Shown one piece after another: positions 45,586-58,060 of a stretch of 64,000 nt of DNA. Every line of letters starts with the position of its first letter. Position 1 is the first letter of the stretch. The translations under genes and the position numbers were made by a program. The notes under the pieces are model-generated. The model was not told the DNA's origin. It searched no databases and worked only from the letters and a program-made list of their open reading frames with translations. This DNA comes from Nemophila menziesii (lineage: Eukaryota; Streptophyta; Magnoliopsida; Boraginales; Hydrophyllaceae): the NCBI GenBank assembly GCA_029959085.1, contig JARWIR010000002.1, positions 31,634,233 through 31,698,232 on the forward strand, written 5' to 3'.

Positions 45586-45591
45586 AAAACT

Positions 45592-46978
45592 TGGTGGGGG
45601 TAAAGGTGTGATAAATAAACAGATAAATAAAGATAACAATAAAGGACACACCCTTGACTACCACGAGAAACTCACTGCAAGTATTATAGGTCGTTTGCAA
45701 GTTTAGTTGATAAGAAAAGTTCGCCCGCAGGTATTTACTCTGTTTGATCTACTTGTATTCAATAAGAGTAGATGAATTTAGATGTTTAGATTAAAATAAA
45801 ATGAGATGAATAGTTATCTGATATGAAATACTAAATAAGAATGCAGATAAATAAATATGAATGTAAGTCAGATAAATTAGGGTTACTAGTATGAGCCTAT
45901 CTTACTAAATTGTTATTCTAATCTTAAGGGTGAATTGAGCATTATATATTAACCGGGATTCTGATATTCTTCCTAACCCCCGTCAGGGTGGATTTAAGAG
46001 CAACTTCCCCACTACCAGGAGACTTGGGTAAGGGGACCCTGAGTAATGATCGGTGGTTAAATCAAACCTTTATTGTTATCTAGTTAGGCAAGCCCGTCCG
46101 GATCACTACCGCACACTATACGATTATGTGGTGTTGTCAATAATTGAATCCCCCTTCGGGGTGTTTACTCAATTACTAAGTATAGTCCTCAGATTGGCCA
46201 AATCTAGGGCTGGGAACAATAATTCAAAGCACACAATACCAATATACGCCAAACTCAAATTAATTTAAATAACAAATAGTATTATGAAATTTAAGACAAA
46301 ATAATAACCCAACAATTAATAGTAAAACTTATAAGATAAAATTTTAGAAATATGGTGAAGCCACAAATCTATAGCAAATTATCCTAAATATAGAGAAGGA
46401 GAGATGTAGAGGAGGAGTGTGTCACTCTCCAACTTCTTACTTCTTGTCTTCCTCTATATGTCAGCTTGCTTCTCTAAATGATAAGCTTGATACTAAGGAT
46501 TAATATTCAAGTAAGGACTAAGCAAATGTTTAGAACTGAGCAAGGACATGTTTACAATGATTAAAGGGTGTATTTATAGGTGTTTAGGAAGCCCTAGATC
46601 GAAATCTTGGAGTAGAAGGCAAGTGATTGGACTCCTTTTCCAAATCAAATTTGTTTCCTAAAATATAGGAGAAGGAAAAAACTGTTGTTGTCTTGTTTTG
46701 GTCGTAACTTCTTCTTTATTGCTCCATTTTTCGCCTACTTTATATCGAAACGACTGCGTCGAAAAGATATACACATCTCCTCTAGATTGATCCTCCAAAA
46801 TCCTAGCCGATTTTGAGTTATCTTCACTTTAGTGGACGTAGCTGCAGAATTTCAGATTTACTTATCAACTTTTCCTTTCCTATTTAATATGTACTTCCTT
46901 TTATCTCCAATTTCCATCTATATCTTCTTTCCTTATCTCTTTAAAATTGATTTGACATCTAATTAATTTCCATATATC
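45592..46978 (-). mobile_element. 5' LTR of element L, U3 start missing
   Basis: The end CCCCCACCA is at 45592. TATTTATA (TATAAATA on the minus strand) is at 46571-46578. Hairpin-type motifs lie near 45979 (CCCGTCAGGGTGG) and 46150. Compared with the complete K LTR it stops near 46978, lacking roughly the first 180-200 bp of U3. Sequence identity to K and to the fragment at 61604-62785 is clear. Confidence 0.78.
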
Positions 46979-47485
46979 TGGGTCTATTTGGATTTAGAGA
47001 AACGAAAAGAAAAGAAAAGAATAGAAATGATTTTTTATTTTTTATATTGTTTGTATTAGAAAATTTTATGAAAGAAAAGAAAAGGAGCAAATTACTTCGT
47101 ACTTACTCACAAATTATCAACTTAATTCCCTATTATAAACATTGTCATATTTACCTTCCATTATTGCCCTTATGTGATTTTTGTATTTTTTTAAATTTTT
47201 TTAAAAAAAATTCAGATTTTTTTCCGATTTTTTTTTTTAAATTCCGATTTAAAAAAAAATTCGAATTTTTTTTTTGCGAAATTAAATTCCGGCTTATGTG
47301 TTACTATAACACACAAATATAGATTTATGTATTCCTTTAACACACAAAGTCATCAAATCGATCTAAAGGATTCTATTCGTTTACAAAATTGTTTTTTCTC
47401 TTTATTAATCGCATATAACCTATTTTTACTCGTTTTTAACTATCTTAATATATTATCGTTTTGTCCAACACTATTTTGTGATTTT
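46979..47485. other. Low-complexity A/T-rich spacer, unassigned
   Basis: It starts GGTCTATTTGGATTTAGAGA with a purine-rich GAAAAGAAAAGAAAAG run, then long T and A runs around 47180-47275, then AACACACAAATATAG and similar words that foreshadow the minisatellite. No LTR-retrotransposon similarity is seen. The left end looks like a possible DNA-transposon or MITE terminus, but no matching inverted end was found. Origin unknown. Confidence 0.4.
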
Positions 47486-47489
47486 TGTG

Positions 47490-47995
47490 TGTTTATGTTT
47501 TAGGGGTTTGTGTGTTCCAGGTCACATAAAACTTGATTGTGTTTATTCTAATTCTGTGTATTCTTGGAACACACAAATAGAACGCAAAAAGTGTATTCAT
47601 GGAACACTCAAAACTCAAATTTGTGTATTCATAGAAAACATAAAACTCGAATTTATGTATTCCTGGAATACACAAAACTTGATTTTGTTTGTTCCAATTA
47701 TGTGTATTCCTGGAATACACAAAACTTGATTTTGTTTGTTCCAATTATGTGTAATTCTGGAACACACAAATCTCAGATTTGTGTATTCATGTAACAAATA
47801 AAACTCAAATTTGTGTATTCATGGAACACATAAAACATAAATTTGTGTATTCATGCAACACATAAAAATCAAATTTGTGTATTCATGAAACACATTAAAC
47901 TCAAATTTGTGTATTTATGGAACACATTAAACTCAATTTGTGTATTCATGGAACACATAAAACCTGAATTTATGTATTCCTGGAATACAAAAACT
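47490..47995 (+). repeat. Minisatellite of palindromic GTGTATTC-GGAACAC units
   Basis: Roughly 14 units of 30-40 bp repeat TGTGTATTCxTGGAACACA followed by TAAAACTCAAATT. In the best units TGTGTATTCCTGGAATACACA is a perfect inverted repeat around a single centre base. Long overlapping open frames on both strands (47478-48034) arise from the repeat and have no domain. The array separates L from the LTR fragment at 48032. Confidence 0.85.
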
Positions 47996-48031
47996 TGCAA
48001 TTCAATTCCACGCTTCATTATTTTCAAGTCA

Positions 48032-48933
48032 TAGAAAAAGGCAGTGGAGAAAGTTAGAGTTGGAGAATTTCCATTCTCCCGACAACAGCCAATCCAATCC
48101 TTAGGTTATCTATTTCCTTTATGTAATTGAGAATAATGTATTTTATTTATTTAATTTAAGTTTTTAGTTTTAGTATGAGATGAATTTCTACGTACTTGAG
48201 AATCGCATTTATGGGTTAAGCCCTAATTTATTTAGTTAATGTTTTTCTGAATTTTGGATTATATGATTTAATTTACACTCGGTATTTTATATTTACTATT
48301 ATTTTGTGATTATTTACTGTTTTTGACCTAGATAATTAAAAATAGGTATTAGTAATTAGGCTTTTCACTTTAGTGGCGAAGTGACCACCTTGACAGGGGG
48401 GTGGTTATGGACCAAGGTAATAGACGCGTGGTATTCGTCAATGATCCTGACAGGCTTGACTAACCACACAACATTCAAAAGTAGGTATAATCGCCCTGAC
48501 GCGGTTTATATGGTAGGATAACTCCTATGTCCACGCTGACGGGGGTTAGGAGATAATAGAGTCCCGACTAGTACATAAATACCAGTTTAGCCCTTAAAAA
48601 AAGCATTAATTATATAGATTTAGGTGGATCCCTTGCAAGACTCAAGTACCTCTCTCATTCTTGAGTCCAAACTTATTTAATTCCAGTATTTCATTTCAGT
48701 TAATCATTTTAGGATTTTATTTTATTGCATCACTAGTTATAAATCAAAACCAAATAAATATTTTTACATTGTACTTTTCAGTTTTAACAATTATCTCTAC
48801 TTATACGATAAACACATGAGCTGTAACTATCCGTCCCTGAGAACGCAATTCTGATTATCGGTTTATTACTTGACGACCCGTACACTTGCGGTTAGTGTCC
48901 CTCTCTTTAGGGGTGTGATTTTATCTCACACCA
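48032..48933 (+). mobile_element. LTR fragment (R/U5 part) of element M
   Basis: The 3' half of an LTR: GAGAATCGCATTTATGGG near 48200, all four hairpin motifs (about 48390, 48447, 48493 and 48533), CCGTCCCTGAGAACGCAA near 48832 and the U5 box CGTACACTTGCGGT near 48879. It ends TCACACCA at 48933. The U3 part, including any TATA box, is missing. Instead of a primer-binding site, sequence from the gag-protease linker follows directly. Confidence 0.8.
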
Positions 48934-49560
48934 GGAGACACCAAATTGCCACCAACTACAGAGATTGTTGTGGAAATTCCAAAGATAGTTGAACCAACTA
49001 GGACAAGTATGGAGGAGAAGAATGTTGAGAATTTGGATAAGAGGTTGAGAAACCAATAAAGGTTGATGCACCAAGGGTGGAAAAAAAATATAGCTGAACT
49101 TGTTGAGGATCATCGGGTACTTGGAAAATCGAAACCACCTCTAACATTGAAAATAATCAACAAATGCCTTGGAAGCAAGGTGTTACACCGCGATAGCAAG
49201 GTGGAAAGAGAGGGCTCCACCCACCACCTTTTAAACATCAAATGTTGTAAAATTTAGGTGGGAGAATCCCTAGGTTAATAATTTGAGGAATAGGTGAGTT
49301 TAAGCGGAGGAGTACCGCAAGGGCCAAAAGACAATATTCGTGGAATACGCCGAACATAATGACGTAATAAACAAAACTGCTTCTTGGGAGACAACCCATG
49401 TTTTAAAATGCTTTATTAGATTAATTTTATGTTATAAGTGTGAATTAGTAAGTTTATTTTGTGTTTTAGTGTATATTATACTTAATGGTATAGGCAGAAA
49501 GTTGTTTCTGATGTGTAGGCAAGTAGAAGATTGGGTTTGGGGTAAAAAATCTTGAAATTA
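48934..49560 (+). pseudogene. Short gag-linker remnant and tail of M
   Basis: The bases after the LTR encode LPPTTEIVVEIPKIVEPTRT, matching the linker of J (9601 on). Degenerate coding sequence follows for about 300 bp, then the tail GGGAGACAACCCATG (49386) and a polypurine-like GGGTTTGGGGT at 49533. No protease, reverse transcriptase or integrase remains between linker and tail. Confidence 0.55.
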
Positions 49561-50634
49561 ATTACTAAGTACCCCTAAAATTATTTTGGGGTGAAAAATC
49601 TCGAAGAGTCCTTCTCTACCATTTCTTTATTTGTATATTATGTGTTTTGTTTTTAATTTTATTGAGCCTGTTTCGAGTCGTGAAGTCACAGCTCACCTTT
49701 GAGTTGAGGGTGTGGGGATTTGTTGTCCCCATCCCCATTTTAGGAGTTTTTTTCTTTTTGGTATTGTGCCTAGAAGTAGAATGTAGTGAATGTAACTATT
49801 AAGCATAACTTTATCGAGTCAATGATAGTAAATAGTAGGCTTGTGAACTTGTCATTTTTATGCTTAAAAGATAAACGTGAAACACACTTAAATTAAAGAA
49901 AAGATTAGTGAGCAATGCGGTAGAAGTAAGTTTGATCTTAGAGCATGAGTGGTGGTAGAACGTGAGACCCAAATTAGTTAATAAACGATTTAAGGAATAA
50001 GCTAGAGGTGATAAAGTAAATAAATTGTATAGGATAGAAAAAGATTAAGGTGGTTTTTTGTTTAGCCCATGTGCCTTTTAGCTTTATGTCCATTTATTAT
50101 TGTTATATTATCCGTCTCAGTCAGCCCCCTCTTTCCTTTCTAAGCCTTTTATTAGCCATATTACAAGCCATACCCCTTAGATTTTAGGACTTTTCCATAT
50201 GATCCGCTTTTGAATCGCGATGCTCAGACACTCGTCTTAGAGATTGAGTTTGGGATGGTGGTTTCGATTATGTGAAATATAATTGGGTGTGTTTTGCGCT
50301 ATGTATTTATGATTTTGATCACTTTCTTATTATTGTAACCCTTTTTCGAGGTAAAATAAAAAAGAATTGAAAAGAAAAAAGAATAAATTGACAAGAAAAG
50401 AAAAACCTATCCTTCGTGCATTGCAAAGCTAATCTAATTAAAAAATTAATATGTGTTGATTGTTTATTTGATAAGTGCATATATTTATGTAGTTTGTGAA
50501 TATTACTATATGAGATGTTAAGACAATTTCTTTAGTGTCATACAATATTTTTCTATTTCTATCTTCTTTGGATTGATTGGACTTAGGCCCTTCTAAACTC
50601 AGATTTTCTTTTTATTTTATCGGGACGACAAAAC
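49561..50634 (+). other. 3' UTR of M with conserved blocks
   Basis: Non-coding. It contains TTTCGAGTCGTG followed by GAGTTGAGGGT (49701), the CATATGATCCGCTTTTGAA block near 50196, GAGTTTGGGAT at 50245, TGTAACCCTTTTTCGAGG near 50335, and an A-rich stretch. The block order is the same as in A and B. Confidence 0.7.
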
Positions 50635-52190
50635 TTTGAGTTGGGGGTCTTGATGTTTTTTTGATGGATTAATATAATCACAAGAAATTCTTTTGGGAGT
50701 TTATTGGGCCTAAGTGAGTAATTTTTCCCTAATATTTTCTATATTGAACTTTTGTCTCTTGTTTTGGACATATTGTTATTTATAGAGCTTATGTGCCTTA
50801 ATTATGTGTTAAGTGTGTTGATTTTAGGTACATGATTAATACAAGAATCCAAGATGAATAGAAGAAGTCAAAAAGTCAAGATAAACCCCAATCCAAGTCG
50901 CAAGATGAGCTTAAAGTCACTTTGGGAAATTAGGGCATTTACTAGAGCTTTCTTATAATCATATTGTTTTAGTCACCATGATTAATTGGTCAGATATTTG
51001 GACTTATATTTTTATCTATAAATATATTGAAGTTAGTGACGCGTGAGAAGTGACGGAAGTCAATTTGGATTTGAGATAAAAAAATTATGCTAATAATCGT
51101 TGTCATGGCCCGAACTAGAAATTTGTTAAGTAAAATCGGGGTTGGGCTAGTTTAACCTAATTTTGAGCCCATGGAAACCCTAAAAAGTTTTTAAGCTCTT
51201 ATATAAGATTCTTAGCATCCCCTTATTGAACAAACAATATCGGAGAATAAAACTTACACTAGAAGAAGAAGCTCAAAGGCTTGGAGAAGGTGGAGAAGAA
51301 GAGGAGGTGGGTTTCCATCCAGTTCCACCATTCTACTCTATCCCATATTCGATAATCTTCATTCCAAAGAGTAATTTTATTACATTTTTCATTTTAGACA
51401 TGATTATAGCATTAGTTTTAAGTAGTATTTATATTATATTTATGAACTAACCCTTATTGTTTAAGGTTTTCTTATGTAAGAACTTGTGCTTAGCTATTTA
51501 ATGTTTTACTGCATTTGGGATTATAATGTTTAATTGAGATTGGAATTCTAATTAAATTCCATTGATTATATGTTTTCTATAATACTATCCATACCGTATC
51601 TAAATAGTGGGTAGCCCTTGTAGTTAAGCTAACACCCGGGATGGGGCGGTATAATTGCGGACATAGCGTATAGACGTCTAGCATGCGGATGTGAACAGAG
51701 AGGTCTTGCCTAGCTAGATAGTCAATAAAGTTAGAATTATTTCACGAAGAAATTTTCTACACCCAAGTCCCCTAGTTGTGTTAAGGTTTCCTTCTAATCT
51801 ACCTACATGAGTTAGAACGAATTTTGAATACCGACTAATGTGAATCCATTAACTCACCCTTATTCATAAAAACATTTAGTTAGCGGCATATGAGACTACT
51901 TGCAAAACTCAAGCACTCTCATTCATCTTGTATCATCTCATTAGTTTAATTGCATTCATATTTTAGTTAATTAGTTATTGTATTGCTTTTAGCTTTATGT
52001 TTACTTTATTGCCATTTATATCTTAAAAACTTCACATTGCTATATTTTCGGAACACTTAATTGTAACTTTCATAGTCCTTGTGGAGATGATAACTCTAGT
52101 ACTTATCTTTATTATTTGTCAATGACGCGTACACTTGCGGGAAGTGGCTACTAAGGTGTTGGTGTTTTTCATCACACTTTGGGCGTGACA
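50635..52190 (+). mobile_element. Polypurine tract and 3' LTR of M
   Basis: TTTGAGTTGGGGGTCT at 50635-50650 is followed by TGATGTTTTT, the LTR start at 50651. A TATA-like TATATAAG is at about 51200. The LTR ends GGGCGTGACA at 52190. It belongs to the same LTR subfamily as H (shared blocks around 51600-51900), not obviously to the fragment at 48032. M may therefore be a composite of two insertions. The frame at 51226-51450 lies inside the LTR and has no domain. Confidence 0.7.
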
Positions 52191-52661
52191 CTAATTTACC
52201 CTTATATCTAAAAACATCGAATTAGTTGACTTCAGGAATTACTAACAAGACTCAAGCATATATCTCTCATACTCAATCTTTTCATTAGTTTAATTACATT
52301 TCATTTCTAATTCCTTACTTTATTATTGCATTTTATTTTCCGTACTTTAGTTTTATTACGAAAACCCAAACAAAATCATTATTTATCTTTATTGTAATTT
52401 ACCTTGTAGCTAAACTATTTTACTCGTAAACAAAAAATAGCCCACGTGGACACAATATACCTCGTTACTTATATTTATTCCTTGTCAACGCCCCGTACAC
52501 TTGCAGGTGAGTTCTTCCTTTAACGTTGATTTATTTATCATGCTTTCTCGTTATATTTTCATGCTTTTAGTTAAGTATAGTATTGCTAGTTGTTTTTGGT
52601 TTAAACTTATTTTGTGTTTTTGTCTCTCTAAAACTTAATAGGTTCAAAGAAAAATAGAGAG
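52191..52661 (+). mobile_element. LTR end fragment and leader of element D
   Basis: CTAATTTACCCTTATATCTA and what follows repeat the LTR subfamily of M from its middle. This includes CTCAAGCATATATCTCTCAT and the U5 box CCCGTACACTTGCAGG near 52492. A T-rich leader reaches the gag. No TGGCGCC primer-binding site is present between the LTR and gag, so it was deleted or never included. Confidence 0.6.
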
Positions 52662-54180
52662 ATGAATACAAGGAGAAATGGTCGTCGTGAATGCGAATGG
52701 TCAAGTGCCACCTTCGAATGACAATCAAGGTGCAAAAGTCCCACCTGGGGTTGTGCCTTGGTTTATAAAACCTCATGAGAATCAACAACTCCGTTTGTCG
52801 TCTCTTGGGATCCGCCCACCCACTATCAAGCCGTTAGATTCAATCCGGACGCGGGTATTATAAATAAATTTGATAGTTGCGACTATTATATTCTGGTTTC
52901 CCGTGAAGATCCTGTTAAAGCAATGCAATATTTCATTCAAATTTCCGATGTGTACGTCACTCACGGTGTTACTCAGGAACAGGTGTACTTAGTTATGTTC
53001 AATTTTTTCCTAACCAGAGGAGCAAGTGAGTGGTACGATCAACAAATAAATGAATTAATCACTACTTGGGATCAATTGAAAACTGTGTTATTTGATAAGA
53101 ATTATACTCAAAGTGTACGAGTGAGTGATCAACTCGACTTGGCGGGATTCCGCCAAGAACAAGGCGAAACATTAGGAGCACCTTGGGCTCGATTATGATT
53201 ATGCTTGAAGAAATGTCCACTACATGGGTACATACCAGATTTTCAATTGGGAATGTTTTATATAAGTTTAGATACAACCTTCAAGGAGAAATCTGATAAG
53301 TTATACAGAGGAGGTTTTATGATAGTGAGCATTAATCACACGTTCGACATAATGGATAGATTGTGAGGAATGAAATGAGTTGAAAACTATTGAGAGTACC
53401 AGTTCGAGTATCCAATAGAGAAACATTAAATTTAGATACCGAGACAGCGGTGAATGCAAAGGTTTCGCTTTAGAAAACATGGTAAAGCAACTATTCTTAA
53501 ATAGTAACCGAGCCATTGTGAATTTGGTGCAAGAACTTGAAGGGTGTATTAGTTGTGGAGCTTTTAATCATGTGTGGTACGAGTGTCCGAATATTTCAAA
53601 GTCATTATGTTTCATATCAAATAGAGGGAACCACCATTCGGTTAGTCAAGGCTATGGTTATCAAAATAAAACTCATCCGGGACTTCAATGGTCCAAATCT
53701 CATGGGGCCATCAGTTAAGGAACCACCTATCAACCTTGGCCCCACGAGACGAACTTTCATTCAAGACCTCAAAACCATTATCAGTGAGGTCCAAGCTATG
53801 GATCCCAAGCTCTCAAAATTCCCGTGTATGACTCCTATACAAAGAATCTTGCTTTGAAAGCATTCCCTTCCCATACACAAGAAGGTATGATCACTATGAA
53901 TGACTTGGCTAACACTTTTAATAAATTTATGATGTCATCAGTTAAGAAGTTGACTAAGATCGAGGAAACTTTGAAGAGTCACTTGGCCACATTGAAAAGT
54001 CTTGAGAACCAAATTTCTCAAGTTGCTAATGCCTTAAATATTCAAGCTCAAGGTCAACTCCCAAGAAATGTAAAAAATATGGGGATGGATAATGTGTGTA
54101 AAGCAATTACATTAAGGAGTGGGGAAAAACTACTCTCTCCCTTAGTGGTTGAGAAAGAAGAGTTTCCCTCAATCCCATGA
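52662..54180 (+). pseudogene. gag of element D, ends at a junction with C
   Basis: A start ATG lies at 52662 or, in the better frame, 52678 (MVVVNANGQVPPSNDNQGAK). The order is: SLGIRPPTIKPL, MQYFIQISDVYVTHGVTQEQ (52923 on), TVLFDKNYTQSVRVSDQLDL, then an intact zinc knuckle CISCGAFNHVWYEC (53553 on). Next come a coiled-coil stretch LKSLENQISQVANALNIQAQ and [15 protein letters not shown]. Several frameshifts. At about 54178 the plus-strand gag stops and minus-strand integrase of C begins. D's gag is a distinct branch from A/B, with different words in the capsid. Confidence 0.8.
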
Positions 54181-55200
54181 GGCATAACCTTTGTCACGAT
54201 ATAAGGACCAGACCACATTGATCTCAGCTTTCCCGGATAATTACTGAACTTGGATTTGTATTTAAGGACCATTTGTCCAACTTCAAATTTCTTTTCACGA
54301 ATGCGATTATCATGCCATTTATTCATCTTTGCTTTGAAAAATTTAGAATTCTCATAGGCATTAAATCGAAACTCATCAAGTTGATTCAGTTTCATCATAC
54401 GATTCTCACCGGCTAAAGTAGGATCTAAGTTCAACTCTACTATCGCCCAATAGGCACCTAATTCAAGCTCAAGAGGTAAGTGACAAGCCTTACCATAAAC
54501 CATGCGATGTGGAGATGCACCAACAGATGTCTCAAAAGCAGTACGATACGCCCACAGTGCGTCATCTAACTTCATTGACCAATCCTTGCGTGTTGGTCCT
54601 ATAGTATTCTCGAGAACGGATTTGATCTCTTGATTAGAGACCTCAGCTTGACCATTTTCTTGTGGGTGATAAGCAGTAGATACACGATGTCTCACCCAAT
54701 ACTTCTTTAATACCGCCTTCAAGTATTTATTCACAAAGTGCGTACCTCGATCAATGATAATAAATCTAGGCGTACCATGTCTCAGGAAGATGTGTGATTT
54801 CAAGAGATAGTAATCAACTCTAGGCTACAGCCTCTACCCATTTTGACACGTAATCAATAGCTAGTAAGATGTATTGATTTCCATTAGATGATACAAAAGG
54901 ACCCATGAAATCAATACCCCATACATCAAATATCTCAACTTCAAGAACATTATTACGTGGCATCTCATCTCTTTTTGATATATTACGGGTATATTGGCAT
55001 CTGTGGCATTCCTTGGCATATAATTGACAATATTTATGTAAAAAGGGCCAATAAAAACCAAATTGAAGTACCCTTGCAGTTGTACAATCACCTTTGAAAT
55101 GTCCTCCGTAAGGTGAATTATGACTACTTGCAACTACCGCACGGACTTCGCCTTCAGGTATGCATCTTCTCACCATTTGATCACTACATGTTTTGTAGTA
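54181..55200 (-). pseudogene. Integrase of element C (minus strand), C-terminus cut
   Basis: Minus strand: the zinc finger [14 protein letters not shown] (with SSHN for GCHD) and KECHRCQ (frame 55176-54820), the catalytic WGIDFMGPF, then after a frameshift [16 protein letters not shown] (S and G of ISDGG replaced, D retained) and [15 protein letters not shown] with the catalytic E (frame 54803-54054). The reading is cut at VTKVMPHG, about 70 residues before the natural end, by the junction with D. Confidence 0.85.
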
Positions 55201-55379
55201 GAAAGGACCCTCCCAAAAGAACTGTTTTGCACGGTGAACTAATCTCTTCCTCTCTTGTGGGTTAGCTCCTTCGGAAAAAGATCCACTTACAATAAAATTT
55301 GATATATCTGCATACCAAGGAGTATAAGTTGCGTGTAAATAAACTCTCAGCAGGAACTATTCTTTGACCAACTCTGGTC

Positions 55380-56070
55380 CACTATTAACCTTAGAACCTT
55401 CAAGACGCGACAAATTATCTGCTACTTGATTCTCACTTCCTTTTTTATCTCGAATATCTAAGTTAAACTATTGCAAAAACAATACCCACCTAATCAACCG
55501 CATCTTCGCATCTTTCTACTCCATAATGTATTTGATCAGAGAATGATCTGTGTACACATCAATTTTTGCTCTAAGAAGATAGGAACAAAATTTGTCAAAA
55601 GCGCACACAACAACTAACAATTCCTTCTCAGTCACTGTATAATTAATCTGAGCACTTGTGAAGGTCTTACTTGCATAGTAAATGGAATGAATACCTTATC
55701 TTTTCTCTGACCCAATACAACACCCATAGCAAGATCACTAGCATCACACATAACTTCAAACAGAATATTCCACCAATTGAGAGGAAGGACAATCGATGCA
55801 GATATGAGTTTCTCCTTGATGTCCAAGAATGCCGCCATGCAAGCTTCATCAAAAAGGAATTTAGTGTCCTTCTCAAGTAAGTTTCACAATGGCTTGGCGA
55901 TTCTAGAGAAATTATAGATAAAACAGAGGTAGAACCCAGCATGACCCAAGAAACTTCCCCTCTTTAACAAAAACAAGATGTGGAAGAGTCTTAATCACTT
56001 CAATCATTGCACGATCAACCTCCAAACCTGCGCTTGAAAGCTTATGCCCAAACATTTATCCCTCACGAAC
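55380..56070 (-). pseudogene. RNase H remnant of element C (minus strand)
   Basis: Minus-strand pieces: [20 protein letters not shown] and [20 protein letters not shown] (frame 55838-55632), the glutamate block near 55640, a YTDHS-type block near 55550, and NQVADNLSRLEG near 55415. The connection to the reverse transcriptase (HAGFYLCF in another frame) is shifted. Stops throughout. Confidence 0.78.
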
Positions 56071-56930
56071 CATGAAGTGACATTTCTCTCAATTCAAAAC
56101 CAAGTCAGTTTCCTTGCATCTAATTAACACCTTTCCAAGATTCTGCAAACAATCATCAAAGTGATAACAAAAAATAGAAAATTCATCCAGAAATACCTCA
56201 AGGAATCGATCGATCATGTCCCAGATTATTGCCATCATGCACCTCTAAAAAGTAGCAGGTGCGTTACACAATTCAAATGACATCCTTTGATAGGAAAAGG
56301 TACCAAAAGTACATGTAAAAGTCGTTTTTGTGTTGATCTGAAGGGTCTACGCATATTTGATTATAACCTGAGTACCTATCAAGAAAACAATAGTACTCTC
56401 TTCCGGTTAATTTATCCAACATTTGATCTATGAACGGAAGAGGAAAAGGATATTTTTTGGTGTCCTTGTTCAATTTACGATAATCCATACACACCCTTCA
56501 ACGAATAACGTTTCTTGAGGGGTATGGCTTCATTAGGATCATTCAGGATAGTAGTGATACCACCCTTCTTTGGTACACACTGATCTGGAATTACCCACTC
56601 GCTACTAGCTACGGGAAAGATGATTCCCGCATCTAGTAACTTGATTACTTCTTTTCTGACCACCTCCTTCATTACTAGCATCAATCTCCTTTGACCTTAA
56701 AATGTGCGTGCACTTCCATCTTCCATAATAACTTTTTGTTGGCAAATGGTAGGACTAATACCTTTGATATCAACAATAGTCCATCCAAATGCTTCTTTTT
56801 TGGCTCGTAGCACACGCAACAGTTGGTCTTCTTGAGAACCTGTTAAAGCATCTGAAACAATAACATGTAGAGTATTGTTAGTACCCAAATAAGCATACCT
56901 CAAGTGTGACGAAAAATGGCTTCTCCTCTA
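56071..56930 (-). pseudogene. Reverse transcriptase remnant of element C (minus strand)
   Basis: Minus-strand blocks in order: MRYAYLGTNNTLHVIVSDAL (56903), GWTIVDIKGISPTICQQKVI, MKEVVRKEVIKLLDAG (56670 on), SSEWVIPDQCVPKKGGIT, MCMDYRKLNKDTKK (56494), FPLPFIDQMLDKL, REYYCFLDRYSGYNQICVDP. Then a frameshift breaks the FGTF block. The FMDD position falls near 56190. The GIS block that is duplicated in A and G is single here. Confidence 0.85.
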
Positions 56931-57059
56931 ATTACAGAGGAGACTCAATAAATGGTTTATTTTGGGTACAATCTCTTCCGATTCTCTCACTGGCTTATAG
57001 GCAAGATGCCTAGGCTTTGTATTCTCATAATTTAAAGCTGCCGCTGTTTTGGCATGCTC

Positions 57060-58060
57060 TTACATCATCTCCATTAAGTCAAGTATCAGGGAAGCCTACA
57101 TGATATCATCAAAATTCATATCATTAAATACCTCTTATGTGGCTTGATCAATTGCATCCACCCGGAAACATTCATCCTTGGAATCCAGAAACTTCATTGC
57201 CCTAAACACGTTGAACTTTACCTCCTCGTCTTGAACACACATTATTAGTTCTCCATTCTATACATCATTAAGAGTACGCCCCGTGGCTAGGAATGATCTT
57301 CCCAAAATAATTAGGACATTCCTATCCGCATCGTAATCAAGTATAATAAAATCACAAGGAAAAATTAAACTACCTGCCTTGACGAGGACATTCTTCTACC
57401 CTTCCCTCTGGACGTGCGAGGGATCTATCAGCCATTTGCAAGACCATGGTTATGGGTCTTGCGTTTCCTATCTTCAACTTCTCAAAAAATGATCTAGGCA
57501 TGAAATTAATACTCGCACCCAAATCACACAGGTCTCTCCCATGCCACTCCTCATCAATAGAAATATGAATATTAAAACTCAAAGGATCAAGTAATTTAGG
57601 TGGCAACTTATATGGCATATTGCACTACATTCTTCTGCCAAACCTATCATTTCATTCTCAAGATATGGGTGTTTGTTGGTGATAACTACTTTCAAGAATT
57701 GTACATATTTTGGTACTTCTCTAACAACATCTAACAATGGAAAATTGATATTAAGCTTACTCACCACATTCATGAATTTCTAATATTCACCCATATCTCC
57801 TTTCTTCTGAACTCTCGAGGAGAAAGGTGGAGGAGGGCGATTCTCTTCCACTACAACATCTTTCTTCTTTGGATTTTCTAGAATTTTCTCAATTTCCACC
57901 TTGATTACTTCTGGTTGACCTTCTTCCTCCACCATATCCTTTACCATTTTTGTTTTTACAGTTGTTTCTTTTTCTTTCATAACAAGAAAAGGTGGTGGTA
58001 ACTTCTTACCGCTTCTAAGCGCTATGGCATTACAATCTTCTATTTGCTTTGGAATTTCAG
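57060..58060 (-). pseudogene. Protease and linker of element C (minus strand)
   Basis: A linker, MKEKETTVKTKMVKDMVEEE (57980 on), leads to RPPPPFSSRVQKKGDMGEY. Then come SKLNINFPLLDVVREVPKYV and the active site DLCDLGASINFMPRSFFEKL, with an intact [22 protein letters not shown] follows, then a frameshift near 57385. The flap block ([14 protein letters not shown] type, near 57290) and VKFNVFRAMKF (near 57210) follow in other frames. It is the only copy here besides J with the catalytic aspartate in a DLG context. Confidence 0.82.

Noticed and set aside
47490..47995. Possible CRISPR-like array
   Set aside because: Units are contiguous and degenerate with no unique spacers; the context is a plant retrotransposon region.
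47478..48034. Overlapping frames with repeated cysteine/tryptophan-rich peptides
   Set aside because: They are translations of the palindromic minisatellite in several frames on both strands, not a protein.
51226..51450. Glutamate-rich 74-codon frame as a host gene
   Set aside because: It lies within the LTR at 50651-52190, downstream of its TATA-like box, with no domain or conservation in sister LTRs.
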